Below are positions 16,935 to 24,715 of a stretch of DNA of 64,000 nucleotides, piece by piece; the first letter of the stretch is position 1, and every line of letters begins with the position of its first letter. Location of the stretch: positions 124,001 through 188,000 of the forward strand of contig NZ_JNYY01000002.1 of assembly GCF_000716785.1 (NCBI RefSeq). The letters are read 5' to 3'. The stretch comes from Amycolatopsis vancoresmycina (GTDB lineage: Bacteria > Actinomycetota > Actinomycetes > Mycobacteriales > Pseudonocardiaceae). A model generated the notes under the pieces. The model did no database searches. It had not been told where the DNA came from and worked only from the letters and a program-made list of their open reading frames with translations. Position numbers and translations under genes: made by a program.

Positions 16935-17270
16935 CTAGCCCCAGAAAACGCCGCCGGGGTTCCGGTCGATCTCCTCGAGCAGCGCGGGCGGCGTGCTGGC
17001 GACGGGCGCGTCCGGGTAGCTCAGCCACCGCCCGTTCCGGTCGGCCCACCACACGGACCAGATCCCGAACTCGTCGAGCCGCAGCTGCGCGATCTTCTGT
17101 TCGCTCCACTCGGGCCCGGCCTGCGTCGACCAGGGCGCACGCCGTTCGACGATGGTCACCGCGCGGCCCCGGGTCCGGCACTCGACCCGGATCCGGTCCT
17201 GCAGGTGCTCGGGGACGCGCTGCGTGCACCAGCGTTCGATCTGCCGCAGCGCGAGCTCCGGAATAGCCAT
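16935..17270 (-). CDS. DUF3024 protein
   Basis: A 111-residue protein matching the small DUF3024 family: IPELALRQIERWCTQRVPEH at the N-terminus, the central WSEQKIAQLRLDE and the aromatic stretch WSVWWADRNGRWLSY. Function unknown. ATG at 17270 begins the conserved part; an alternative TTG nine codons upstream would overlap the previous stop as TTGA. Likely cotranscribed with the P-loop protein upstream. Confidence 0.8.
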   Translation of the reverse strand: MAIPELALRQIERWCTQRVPEHLQDRIRVECRTRGRAVTIVERRAPWSTQAGPEWSEQKIAQLRLDEFGIWSVWWADRNGRWLSYPDAPVASTPPALLEEIDRNPGGVFWG

Positions 17271-17293
17271 GCGGTCCAGTGAACCGGACCGCC

Positions 17294-17845
17294 TCAACCG
17301 GCGCGCAGGTGGGCGAGTACCGCCGCGTAGGTCACGTCGGGGGCACAGCCGTCGGTGGGCACGACGACGCAGTCCGGCCGCTGCGGGAGGTAGGCGGCGA
17401 GCTGGTCGTGGATCCGTTCGACGACGGCGGTGCCGCCGCGTTCGTTCACGACGTCGTCGATGCCCTTGGTCGCGGAGTCTCCGTTCGCGGCCCGCCCGGC
17501 GAACCGGTCGCAGGCGACCGCCTTGTCGGCGGTGAGCAGGATTTCCCGGTAGGCCGCGCCGGCTTCCGCCGCCACGGCCTCGAAGGGCGCGACATCGACG
17601 AGCCGGGTGGCGAGCTGCGGCATGACGACGTCGTGCCCGGTCCGCAGGTGTGTCGCGGCCATGGCCACGGCGAGCAGCTGCGCGGCCTTGAAGGTCTCGA
17701 AGAAGGTGTCCCGCCAGCCCCCGATCAGGCAGACGACCCGGTCGGTGTCGAGGTTCAGCACGCCCGGGTGCTGCTCGGCGTAGGCCTGCGCGATCGTCGA
17801 CTTCCCGATCCCGGAGGGTCCGTTGAGGTGGATCAGCCGTGGCAC
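17294..17845 (-). CDS. P-loop ATPase/kinase-like protein
   Basis: A 183-residue single-domain P-loop protein with Walker A GPSGIGKST at residues 9-17, resembling small-molecule kinases such as gluconate or chloramphenicol phosphotransferase-like AAA_33 enzymes. An aspartate pair (NLDTDRVV near 32) could position substrate; a likely lid carries Arg (FAGRAANG). The substrate is not recognisable. GTG start at 17845 follows a TAGCCT element by seven bases, suggesting a leaderless start. Upstream neighbour ends 11 bases away. Confidence 0.75.
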   Translation of the reverse strand: MPRLIHLNGPSGIGKSTIAQAYAEQHPGVLNLDTDRVVCLIGGWRDTFFETFKAAQLLAVAMAATHLRTGHDVVMPQLATRLVDVAPFEAVAAEAGAAYREILLTADKAVACDRFAGRAANGDSATKGIDDVVNERGGTAVVERIHDQLAAYLPQRPDCVVVPTDGCAPDVTYAAVLAHLRAG

Positions 17846-17855
17846 CGCACCGAGG

Positions 17856-19226
17856 CTAGCGCGGCGCGGGCTCGGCCAGCCACCACCCGCCGAGCAGGGC
17901 GCCGACGCCGAGCGCGCCCAGGAAGATGCCGCCCGCCAGCGGTGTCCCCCCGAACATCCCCACGACCACGATGAACATCACCAGCAGCCCGACACCCATG
18001 AGGATTCGGCCGCCGAGCCGCTTCGGCGTCGCCGAAGCCGCGGCCGGAGCCACGGGTGGCGGCTCGAACCCGAGGGCCACCGGTGCCGCGCGGACGTCGA
18101 GCACGACGGCTCCCAGCTCGGCGGCCCGGCCCAGCCGCGGCTCGTTCGCCGGCACCGACGAATCGGCCACCAGATGGGTCACACTCCCCGTCAGCTTCTT
18201 CGCCAGCTGGACGCCTTCCGCCAGAACCCGGGCCCGCAGCCGATCCGCCTCGACGGTCGTCCCCAGCACCAGCACCCGGGTCGGTTTCCCGCCCGCGACC
18301 GGCCGCAAATCACCCGCCGCGCCGACGCCGAGGGCCGTCGCCACCTGACGCAGCTCGCGGGCCTCCGTCGCGGTCACCACGCCGTCCCGTTCCGCGATCT
18401 CGCGCAGCGCCGTCACCAGCTGCTCGTGCGTCGACCGCACGTGCGCCTCCGACAATCCGGCTTCGCTCGCCAACGCGGCCAACGCCGCCACCTCGTCGTG
18501 TGCGAGGTGCTGGTCGGCGAGGGCGTCGGCGAGCAGGTCCAAATACGCGTCGTCCGCCGCGATGCGTTCCACCGCCTCGGCCATCCAGCCCGGCTCGGCG
18601 GGCCGCGCCTCGGCCCGCGGCAACAGCCGTCCCTCGGCGAACCGCGGCAGGACCGGCAGGACCGGCGGGGCCGCGAACGTCAGGCCGTACCGTCCGAACA
18701 ACGCCATCACCAGCTGCGCGGCCGCCCGCGCGCCGGACAGCGCCGACTGCCCGGGGCGGGTGGGCACGCCGAGCGCGTGCGCCACGGTGGCGAGCCGGTA
18801 GTTCGGCAGCCGCACCACCGACCGCGCCGCGGCCAGCGTCGACACGCCCGGCAGCGGCGGCATCCGGACTCCGAGCAGCTCGATCTCGCGCTCGAGGAAC
18901 GCGCCGGTGAACGCCGGGTCGTGCGCCACGAGCACGCTGCCGGCGCACAGGTCGAGCAGCGGACCCAGCACCTCGCCGAACGACGGCGCGTCGTCGAGCT
19001 CGTCGCGGGTGATGCCGTGCACGAGGGCGGGGCCGGGCGGGACACCGGGGCCCGGGTTCACGAGCGTCGACAGCTCCCCGGCCAGCGAGCCGCCGTGGAC
19101 CCGCACCGCGGCGAGCTCGACGACGCGCCCGGGGCGCAGGCCGGTGGTCCGGATCTCGACGGCGGTGAAGTCCAGGCCGTGTGCGGGGTGGCCGCCGGCG
19201 CCGAGCAGCGGGAGGGATTCGATCAC
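17856..19226 (-). CDS. Membrane-anchored pseudo-exonuclease with TerB-like and BRCT domains
   Basis: A 456-residue protein built from a DnaQ-type exonuclease fold (about 15-178), a TerB-like helical domain (about 215-300), a BRCT domain (about 310-380) and two C-terminal membrane spans (about 404-426 and 430-450). Every catalytic position of the DEDDh fold is changed: the first motif reads VEIRTTGL (E24, R26 instead of D, E), the second AHDPAFT (T107 instead of D), the third GQSALSG (Q160 and G165 instead of H and D). The fold is otherwise well kept. It is therefore probably a binding or scaffold protein at the membrane. GTG start at 19226 is chosen because conservation begins there. Divergent from the SNase-like gene. 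Confidence 0.75.
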   Translation of the reverse strand: MIESLPLLGAGGHPAHGLDFTAVEIRTTGLRPGRVVELAAVRVHGGSLAGELSTLVNPGPGVPPGPALVHGITRDELDDAPSFGEVLGPLLDLCAGSVLVAHDPAFTGAFLEREIELLGVRMPPLPGVSTLAAARSVVRLPNYRLATVAHALGVPTRPGQSALSGARAAAQLVMALFGRYGLTFAAPPVLPVLPRFAEGRLLPRAEARPAEPGWMAEAVERIAADDAYLDLLADALADQHLAHDEVAALAALASEAGLSEAHVRSTHEQLVTALREIAERDGVVTATEARELRQVATALGVGAAGDLRPVAGGKPTRVLVLGTTVEADRLRARVLAEGVQLAKKLTGSVTHLVADSSVPANEPRLGRAAELGAVVLDVRAAPVALGFEPPPVAPAAASATPKRLGGRILMGVGLLVMFIVVVGMFGGTPLAGGIFLGALGVGALLGGWWLAEPAPR

Positions 19227-19420
19227 GTCCGCAGGTCGTTCCCGGCCCGGAAGTCGTGACAGCTTTTCGGCGCGGAACCGTGGTTCGTGACGTGATCGTG
19301 ACGGCAACAATCCGCCGGATAACGACTGGTGGTCGATCACGGCCCGGTGCGTAACAACGGCGGGAGATTTCCCGAGTACACCGTCGGCACGTCGCCATCG
19401 AGGAACGAGGAAAACCCCGC

Positions 19421-20236
19421 ATGCAGCCGAAGAAGCGCTTTCCGAACTGGCTGAAGATCGTCCTGGCCGCCTTCACGGTCCTGTTCGTGCTCGGCGCGAT
19501 CTTCGGCAAGGCCCCCGACCCGAAGCTCACCGCCGCGGCCGCGCCGTCGTCCGCCGCGCCCCCGCCGACCAGCACATCCGCGACCCCGACGCCGGCGCCG
19601 GTCGTCGTCACCTACACGGTCGCCGGCGTGACCGACGGCGCGACCGTCGTGGTCAACGGGAGCGACGGCAGCAGCCGGACGGTGCACGTCCTCGGTGTCA
19701 CGCCGCCCGCCTCCGGCACCGGCTGCTACTGGACGGAATCGCTCGGCTGGGCCACCACGACGCTTTCCGGCAAGGCCGTCAAGCTCGGGGCGGAAACGGC
19801 GCAGGGCATCGCGCTGACGCTCCCCGACGGTCAGGATTACGCGGCTCTCGCGATTCAGCGCGGATATCTCAAGTACGCGGCGGACGCCGCGTTGCCCGCG
19901 CTCGCCGCCACCGAAAGCGCGGCCAAGCAGGCCGTCAGCGGGCTGTGGGGGCCGCCGTGCAACGGCACCATCGACGCGCCGGCACCTCCGGCACCGTCGG
20001 CACCCCCGGCGCCGCAGCCCACGCAGGCACCGGCCCCGGCCACGAAGGCGGCGCCCAAGCCGCCGCCCGTGGTGAAGACCACCGAGGAAGCGCCCGCCCC
20101 GGAACCGGACCACAGCGCCTACTACGCGAACTGCTCCGCCGCGAAGGCCGCCGGCGCCGCGCCGCTGTACCGCGGCGAACCGGGCTACCGGCCCGCGCTC
20201 GACCGCGACGGCGACGGCGTCGCCTGCGAACGGTGA
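19421..20236 (+). CDS. Degenerate SNase-like protein with Excalibur domain
   Basis: A 271-residue protein: membrane span at about 10-28, Thr/Pro linker, SNase-like beta barrel (about 62-178), Pro/Ala linker, and a C-terminal Excalibur calcium-binding domain (about 235-271) with DRDGDGVACE. In the SNase fold the catalytic positions are lost: VHVLGVTPPA (88-97) has H, T and A where nucleases have Arg, Asp and Glu, and no Arg replaces the second catalytic Arg in DGQDYAAL. The exported part is thus probably a binding module. ATG start with GAGGAA upstream. Fifteen bases separate it from the next gene. Confidence 0.75.
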   Translation: MQPKKRFPNWLKIVLAAFTVLFVLGAIFGKAPDPKLTAAAAPSSAAPPPTSTSATPTPAPVVVTYTVAGVTDGATVVVNGSDGSSRTVHVLGVTPPASGTGCYWTESLGWATTTLSGKAVKLGAETAQGIALTLPDGQDYAALAIQRGYLKYAADAALPALAATESAAKQAVSGLWGPPCNGTIDAPAPPAPSAPPAPQPTQAPAPATKAAPKPPPVVKTTEEAPAPEPDHSAYYANCSAAKAAGAAPLYRGEPGYRPALDRDGDGVACER

Positions 20237-20238
20237 TC

Positions 20239-20244
20239 TAACCT
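20239..20244 (+). promoter_or_regulatory. -10 element TAACCT, leaderless start
   Basis: TAACCT ends six bases before ATG 20251, with no ribosome site in between. It overlaps the end of the SNase-like gene spacer. Confidence 0.5.
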
Positions 20245-20250
20245 GGGCCG

Positions 20251-22527
20251 ATGACCACCGCCGACGAACTGCTCGGCCGGCTCGCGGGCCTGGACCAGCA
20301 GGCACTGGCGAAGATCCTGGCCCACCGGCCCGACGTGCTCGAAGACCCGTGGCCGCGGCGGCTCGACGTCGTCGCGGCCCGGCTCGCGTCCGCCGGCTCG
20401 ATCGATGCCGCGCTGCTCGCGTTGCCGACGCCGCTGATGCAGGTCATGCGGGCCGTCCAGCTGTGTTACGCGCTCGGGCGGCAGCCGGCGCCGGCCGTCG
20501 AGGTCGCCCGGCTGCTCGGCACCGGCTCGGTGGGGTCCTTTGTGGACGAGCTGGCCGAACGCGCCCTGCTGTGGCCCGACGGCGACGGCGTCATCCTGCC
20601 GGAACTGCTGCACCGCAACAGCTTCGCGTCCGAAGGGCTCGGCCGTCCGGTCGCGGACCTGCTCGACGAACTCGGCGCGGCCCGGCTGGCGAAGCTGTCG
20701 CGGAACCTCGGACTGCCCGACACCGCAAGGAAAGCACAGCTCCTGCTCGGGCTCGTGCAGTTCTTCCGCGACGGCGAACGCGTCCGTGAGCTCTTCGCCG
20801 CCGCGCCCGCCGAGAGCCGCAAGCTGTTGCAGGACATGGCCGACGGCGTGCCCGAGGTGCAGGGCCTGGCCCCGGCCGGCTGGGCGTTCGACCACGGTTT
20901 CCTGGTCAGCACCTACTACGGCACGATCGCCATGCCGATCGAGGTGTCGCTGGCGCTGCGCGAGCCGGGTCACCAGCTGCCGTTCACCCCGGCGGAACCG
21001 GGGTACCCCGTCACCCACATCGGGGCCGATGCGGCGGAGTCCACGGCGTCGGCCGCCGCGCTGCGCCTGCTCGACCGCGTGTCGGCGATCCTCGACCTGG
21101 CCGCCGCGGAACCGTTGCCGCTGCTCAAGGACGGCACGATCGGGACCCGGCTGATCAAGAAGGTCGCCAAGGACACCGGGGGCGCGCCGGCGGAGATCGC
21201 GCTGGCCATCGACCTCGCGGCGCAGGCAGGGCTGTTGCTGGCCGACGAGCCGCCGGTGCCGCGCCGCGGCCAGAAGGCGCCGCCGGCCACGCTCGCACCG
21301 GACCCGGACCTCGCCCGGCCCGCCCCGGCGCTGCTGTACCGCCTGCTGCTGGCGACCTGGTGGGACCCGGAGCCGCCGCAGTTCGAGGTCGACGTCGAGG
21401 CGCTGCTGCGGCGGCTGGTCGTGCGCGTGCTGGCGCGGCTCACTCCCGGCGACGCGATCACCGACTTGGACGCGCTGACCGAACTCGTCAGGTGGCACGC
21501 GCCCATGCTGTCGTCCGAAGACCTGGCGGGCGACGTCCGGATCGTCCTGGAGCAAGGCGAACTGCTCGGCGTCGTCGCGCACGGCGCGGCGACGGCGGCC
21601 GGGCGTGCCCTCCTGGAGCCGGAGGGGCTCGTCGAAGTCACCGACGAGCTCGTCTCCCGCGCGCGGACGACGGCGTTGTTCGGCACGGACCTGACCGCGA
21701 TCGTGCCCGGCTCGCCCGACGCCCGGCTCGCCGCGCTGCTGGACCGCGCCGCCGACCGGGAAGCCCAGGGCACGGCGACCAGCTGGCGGTTCTCGCCGTC
21801 GTCCGTGCGGCGGGCGTTCGACCAGGGCACGACCGCCGCCGAGCTGCTCGAGGACCTGCGTTCGAGCGCCGCGGGCGAGCTGCCGCAGCCGCTGGTGTAC
21901 CTGGTGAATGATGTCGCGCGGCGGCACGGCGAAGCGCAGGTGCTCGACGTCGCGAGCGTCGTGGTCGGCGAGCCCGCCGTGCTGGCCGAGCTCGCCGCGC
22001 ACCGCAAGCTCGCCAAACTCGGCCTGCGCGCGGTGGCCCCGACCGTGCTGACGTCCACTGTGGACGCCGCGGGCACGCTGGAGGCGTTGCGCGAAGCGGG
22101 TTACGCGCCGACACGCCACACCGCGGACGGCAGCATCGTGCTGCCCGCCCGCGACCAGGCCGAGCCGACGTCGGCCGTCCGCGAGCCGGAACCCGGCGAC
22201 CGGCTCGCCCCCGATCCGGGCAGCCACGCCGAGCGGCTGCTGGCGGCGCCGACGACCGGGCCGGCCCTGCTGCGCGGCCAGCTTGCCCGCGCGATGAGCG
22301 ACCGCTACGCGGGCCGGCTCACGCCGAAGCAGCAACAGGTCTGCTGGCAGCTCGAAGCCGGGCTGCCGGTGGACATCGAGTACCGCGGCGAGCACCTCGT
22401 CATCGCCTACCCCGAGCTCGACGGCGACGTCCTGGACGTCTGGTCGCTCGGCGAGCGCGCCTACCGGCGGCTCGAGCTGGCGAAGGTCGAACTGGCTCAG
22501 GTCTCGACGGCGGTCAGCCTGGCGTAG
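20251..22527 (+). CDS. Helicase-associated domain protein (Rv0862c-like)
   Basis: A 758-residue protein without helicase motor motifs, resembling the helicase C-terminal-associated (XPB-linked) proteins of actinobacteria such as M. tuberculosis Rv0862c, which is of similar length. The N-terminus is a helical winged-helix-like array (LDQQALAKILAHRPDVLEDPWP), and the C-terminal part has SSTVRRAF-like and WQLEAGLPVDIEYRGEHLVI segments. In mycobacteria it lies beside an XPB helicase; none is in view here. It probably has a DNA-repair-related role. The last 31 bases overlap the convergent sortase gene. STVD palindrome at 22053-22065. Confidence 0.7.
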   Translation: MTTADELLGRLAGLDQQALAKILAHRPDVLEDPWPRRLDVVAARLASAGSIDAALLALPTPLMQVMRAVQLCYALGRQPAPAVEVARLLGTGSVGSFVDELAERALLWPDGDGVILPELLHRNSFASEGLGRPVADLLDELGAARLAKLSRNLGLPDTARKAQLLLGLVQFFRDGERVRELFAAAPAESRKLLQDMADGVPEVQGLAPAGWAFDHGFLVSTYYGTIAMPIEVSLALREPGHQLPFTPAEPGYPVTHIGADAAESTASAAALRLLDRVSAILDLAAAEPLPLLKDGTIGTRLIKKVAKDTGGAPAEIALAIDLAAQAGLLLADEPPVPRRGQKAPPATLAPDPDLARPAPALLYRLLLATWWDPEPPQFEVDVEALLRRLVVRVLARLTPGDAITDLDALTELVRWHAPMLSSEDLAGDVRIVLEQGELLGVVAHGAATAAGRALLEPEGLVEVTDELVSRARTTALFGTDLTAIVPGSPDARLAALLDRAADREAQGTATSWRFSPSSVRRAFDQGTTAAELLEDLRSSAAGELPQPLVYLVNDVARRHGEAQVLDVASVVVGEPAVLAELAAHRKLAKLGLRAVAPTVLTSTVDAAGTLEALREAGYAPTRHTADGSIVLPARDQAEPTSAVREPEPGDRLAPDPGSHAERLLAAPTTGPALLRGQLARAMSDRYAGRLTPKQQQVCWQLEAGLPVDIEYRGEHLVIAYPELDGDVLDVWSLGERAYRRLELAKVELAQVSTAVSLA
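22053..22065. repeat. GTCCACWGTGGAC palindrome, copy 2
   Basis: GTCCACTGTGGAC inside the helicase-associated gene, encoding Ser-Thr-Val-Asp with the rare codon ACT. Confidence 0.7.
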
Positions 22528-23147
22528 GCCACGACGTTGTCGAGGTAGTTGCCGCTCGCCCGGTCGAACGCCCCGCCGCAGGTGATGAGCCGCAGTTCGG
22601 CGCCCGGCGTGTCGCCGTACACCTCCGCCGTCGGGAACGCGGTCTTCGGGTAGCGCTCGACGCGGTAGACGGTGAACACCGCGATCCGGCCGTCCGCGCG
22701 GCCGACCTCGGCCTGCTCACCGGGGCGCAGTTCCTTGAGCCGGGAGAAGGCGCCCGGCACGTGCCGGTAGTCGACGTGCGCGGCCAGCACCGCCGGACCG
22801 GTCTCCCCCGGCGACGGCGCGCCGGTGAACCAGCCGACCGTCGTGGCGTCGCCCGGGACCTGCAGCGCGCCGTCCGGGGTCAGCCCGAGGTCCTCGATCC
22901 CTTCGGCCCGCACGCCGATCGCCGGGATGGTCAGGGACGCCGGCTTCGCCGCGGGGAGGCCGTCGGCGGCCGTTGCCGAGGTGTGCGCGATGCTCGCGGT
23001 GCCCGGCGGGTTCGCGGTGGCCGGGCTCGACGGGGCGATCTCGCCCGGCGTCTTCGGGGCCAGGACGAGGACGAGGGCCACGGCCACGACCACGCCGAGT
23101 GCCGCGACGACCGCCGTGACGGCCGGCCACAGGCGCGGGTGCCTCAA
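22497..23147 (-). CDS. Class F sortase
   Basis: A 216-residue membrane-anchored sortase that would join a surface protein to the cell wall. One N-terminal span (about 5-28), Pro/Ala-rich linker, then the sortase beta barrel with HVDY (catalytic His) near residue 125 and the catalytic Cys in LRLITCGGAF. TTG start at 23147 overlaps the stop of the Excalibur gene as TTGA, giving translational coupling; a GTG 13 codons upstream is possible. Class F assignment rests on size and motifs. Tail overlaps the convergent helicase-associated gene by 31 bases. Confidence 0.85.
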   Translation of the reverse strand: MRHPRLWPAVTAVVAALGVVVAVALVLVLAPKTPGEIAPSSPATANPPGTASIAHTSATAADGLPAAKPASLTIPAIGVRAEGIEDLGLTPDGALQVPGDATTVGWFTGAPSPGETGPAVLAAHVDYRHVPGAFSRLKELRPGEQAEVGRADGRIAVFTVYRVERYPKTAFPTAEVYGDTPGAELRLITCGGAFDRASGNYLDNVVAYARLTAVET

Positions 23148-23608
23148 CTCGGGCGCCGGCGCAGGTAGAGCACCATGCCGCCGGACACCGTCGCGGCGAG
23201 CAGCGTGCCGCTGAGCACGAGGACGCCCGGGACGTCGTCCTCCGGTTCGCCGCCGCCGGTGGCGACACCGCCGACCGGCTTGACCTTCACCTGGCCGGTT
23301 CCGTTGGCCGGCTTTTTCGCGGCCGTCGCCGGCGCGGGCTGTTTCGCCGTCGGCGTGGTCGTGCCCGGCCGGGGCCGGTGCGGCAGCGATTCGCAGGCGA
23401 TGCCGTTCTTGTCGCGGTCCAGGCCGTTGGGGTCGCCGGGCGTGGCGTCGAGGACCGCCTGGGCTTCTTCCTGGTACTGGAAGTCCGAGCAGTCCTTGTC
23501 GCCGGTGAGCGGCGTCGCGAGCTGGGCGGATGCGAACGGGGCGGGGCCGAGGAGGGCGAGCCCGGCGACGGCGGCGGCCGTCGTCAGGGCACGGCGAAAC
23601 AGGGACAA
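23144..23608 (-). CDS. Excalibur-domain surface protein, probable sortase substrate
   Basis: A 154-residue exported protein: signal peptide (residues 1-28, ending ASA), an Excalibur calcium-binding domain with FQYQEEAQAVLDATPGDPNG and DRDKNGIACE, a Pro/Ala/Lys linker, then a C-terminal sorting-signal-like end: VATGGG, a hydrophobic span (about 128-150) and RRRPS. The adjacent class F sortase makes it the likely substrate. TTG start with GGAAGGAA seven bases upstream. The VATG motif is a weak version of LPXTG, so the sorting is inference. Confidence 0.75.
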   Translation of the reverse strand: MSLFRRALTTAAAVAGLALLGPAPFASAQLATPLTGDKDCSDFQYQEEAQAVLDATPGDPNGLDRDKNGIACESLPHRPRPGTTTPTAKQPAPATAAKKPANGTGQVKVKPVGGVATGGGEPEDDVPGVLVLSGTLLAATVSGGMVLYLRRRPS

Positions 23609-23880
23609 CGGAATTCCTTCCGAACGGAATCGGGGGCGAATGTGTCGTTACTATCGCCGCGTCGGCGAGGCCGTTACGGACGTTTCCGGAATTCCGGGAA
23701 TGCCAGTGTTCCACGAGGATCGACGCGTCCGGTGATTCTCTGCCGTTTCCGCCGCGACCTGCGGATTTGCGTGTCAGGAATGCATACCGGGCGGAATGTT
23801 ACGTGGTTCGAGGTCACACCTTTGAGGTATTTCACGTGTGACGGCGACGACCGGCCGCCACCACGGGCCCCGCACCCCCG

Positions 23881-23886
23881 TAACCT
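23881..23886 (+). promoter_or_regulatory. -10 element TAACCT, leaderless start of the response regulator
   Basis: TAACCT followed by exactly six bases and ATG 23893. The remaining 284-base divergent region 23609-23892 is less GC-rich and shows no gene or clear riboswitch. Confidence 0.5.
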
Positions 23887-23892
23887 CGGGGT

Positions 23893-24519
23893 ATGCCGAT
23901 CCAGGTACTGCTCGTCGACGACCACGAACTGGTCCGCCGCGGGCTCCGCGACCTCCTCGGCGACGAGCCCGACATCGAGGTCGTCGCCGAGGCGAGCACC
24001 GTCGAAGAGGCGCTGGCGGTGGCGATGCACGTCGAGCCGGAGGTGGCGGTGGTCGACGTCCGCCTCGGCGACGGCGACGGCATCACGCTCTGCCGCGAGC
24101 TGCGGTCGAAGCCGAACCCGCCGGCCTGCCTGATGCTGACGGCGTTCGACGACGAAGAGGCGATGGTCGGCGCGATCATGGCCGGCGCGGCGGGCTACCT
24201 GCTGAAGCAGGTGCGGGGGCAGGACGTGGTGAACGCGGTCCGCGAGGTCGCGGCCGGCCGGTCGCTGCTGGACCCGGTGAGCACCGCGCGGGTGCTGGAC
24301 AAGATGCGCCACCCGCCGACGGACGAGCTGGCGACGTTGACCGAACGCGAGCGCGACGTGCTCGAGCTGATCGGCCAGGGCCTGTCGAACCGCGAGATCG
24401 CCGAGCGGCTGTTCCTCGCGGAGAAGACGGTGAAGAACTACGTGACGTCGGTGCTGGCGAAGCTGGGGATGCAGCGCCGGACGCAGGCGGCCGCGTGGAT
24501 CGCGCGTCGCGAGAAGTAA
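23893..24519 (+). CDS. NarL/DevR-family response regulator
   Basis: A 208-residue two-component regulator: receiver domain (1-120) with LVDDHE, phospho-acceptor D55 in VVDVRLGDG and K105 in GYLLKQ, then a LuxR-type helix-turn-helix (about 145-205) including LTERERDVLELIGQGLSNRE and FLAEKTVKNYV. Very similar in layout to M. tuberculosis DevR (DosR), including the RRTQAAAW end. Its likely partner is the DevS-like kinase at 24716-26014, convergent and 196 bases away. ATG start follows a TAACCT element by six bases. Confidence 0.85.
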   Translation: MPIQVLLVDDHELVRRGLRDLLGDEPDIEVVAEASTVEEALAVAMHVEPEVAVVDVRLGDGDGITLCRELRSKPNPPACLMLTAFDDEEAMVGAIMAGAAGYLLKQVRGQDVVNAVREVAAGRSLLDPVSTARVLDKMRHPPTDELATLTERERDVLELIGQGLSNREIAERLFLAEKTVKNYVTSVLAKLGMQRRTQAAAWIARREK

Positions 24520-24715
24520 CCGCTTCGTCCGCAATCCGCCGTTCGCTGCGATCTTTTCTTCGCCTCGTCACGGTCCGCCACGTCGATCACGGCTTTTCTC
24601 GTCGAGATTCACTCGAACGTGAGTCGAATATATGTTCGACCACTCGGTAAGATCATGACGAGGGCGTGGAAGGGAGGCTGGATGACCCGAGAAGGGTGAG
24701 TCGCAGGCGGATGGG

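Noticed and set aside
23805..23830. tRNA T-arm-like GTGGTTCGAGGTCAC
   Set aside because: No acceptor or anticodon stem can be built around it.
24641..24700. Very short plus-strand ORFs with ribosome-like sites between the regulator and kinase genes
   Set aside because: Only 5-14 codons and no conservation can be judged; an AT-rich stretch near a TAAGAT could be a promoter, but evidence is too weak.
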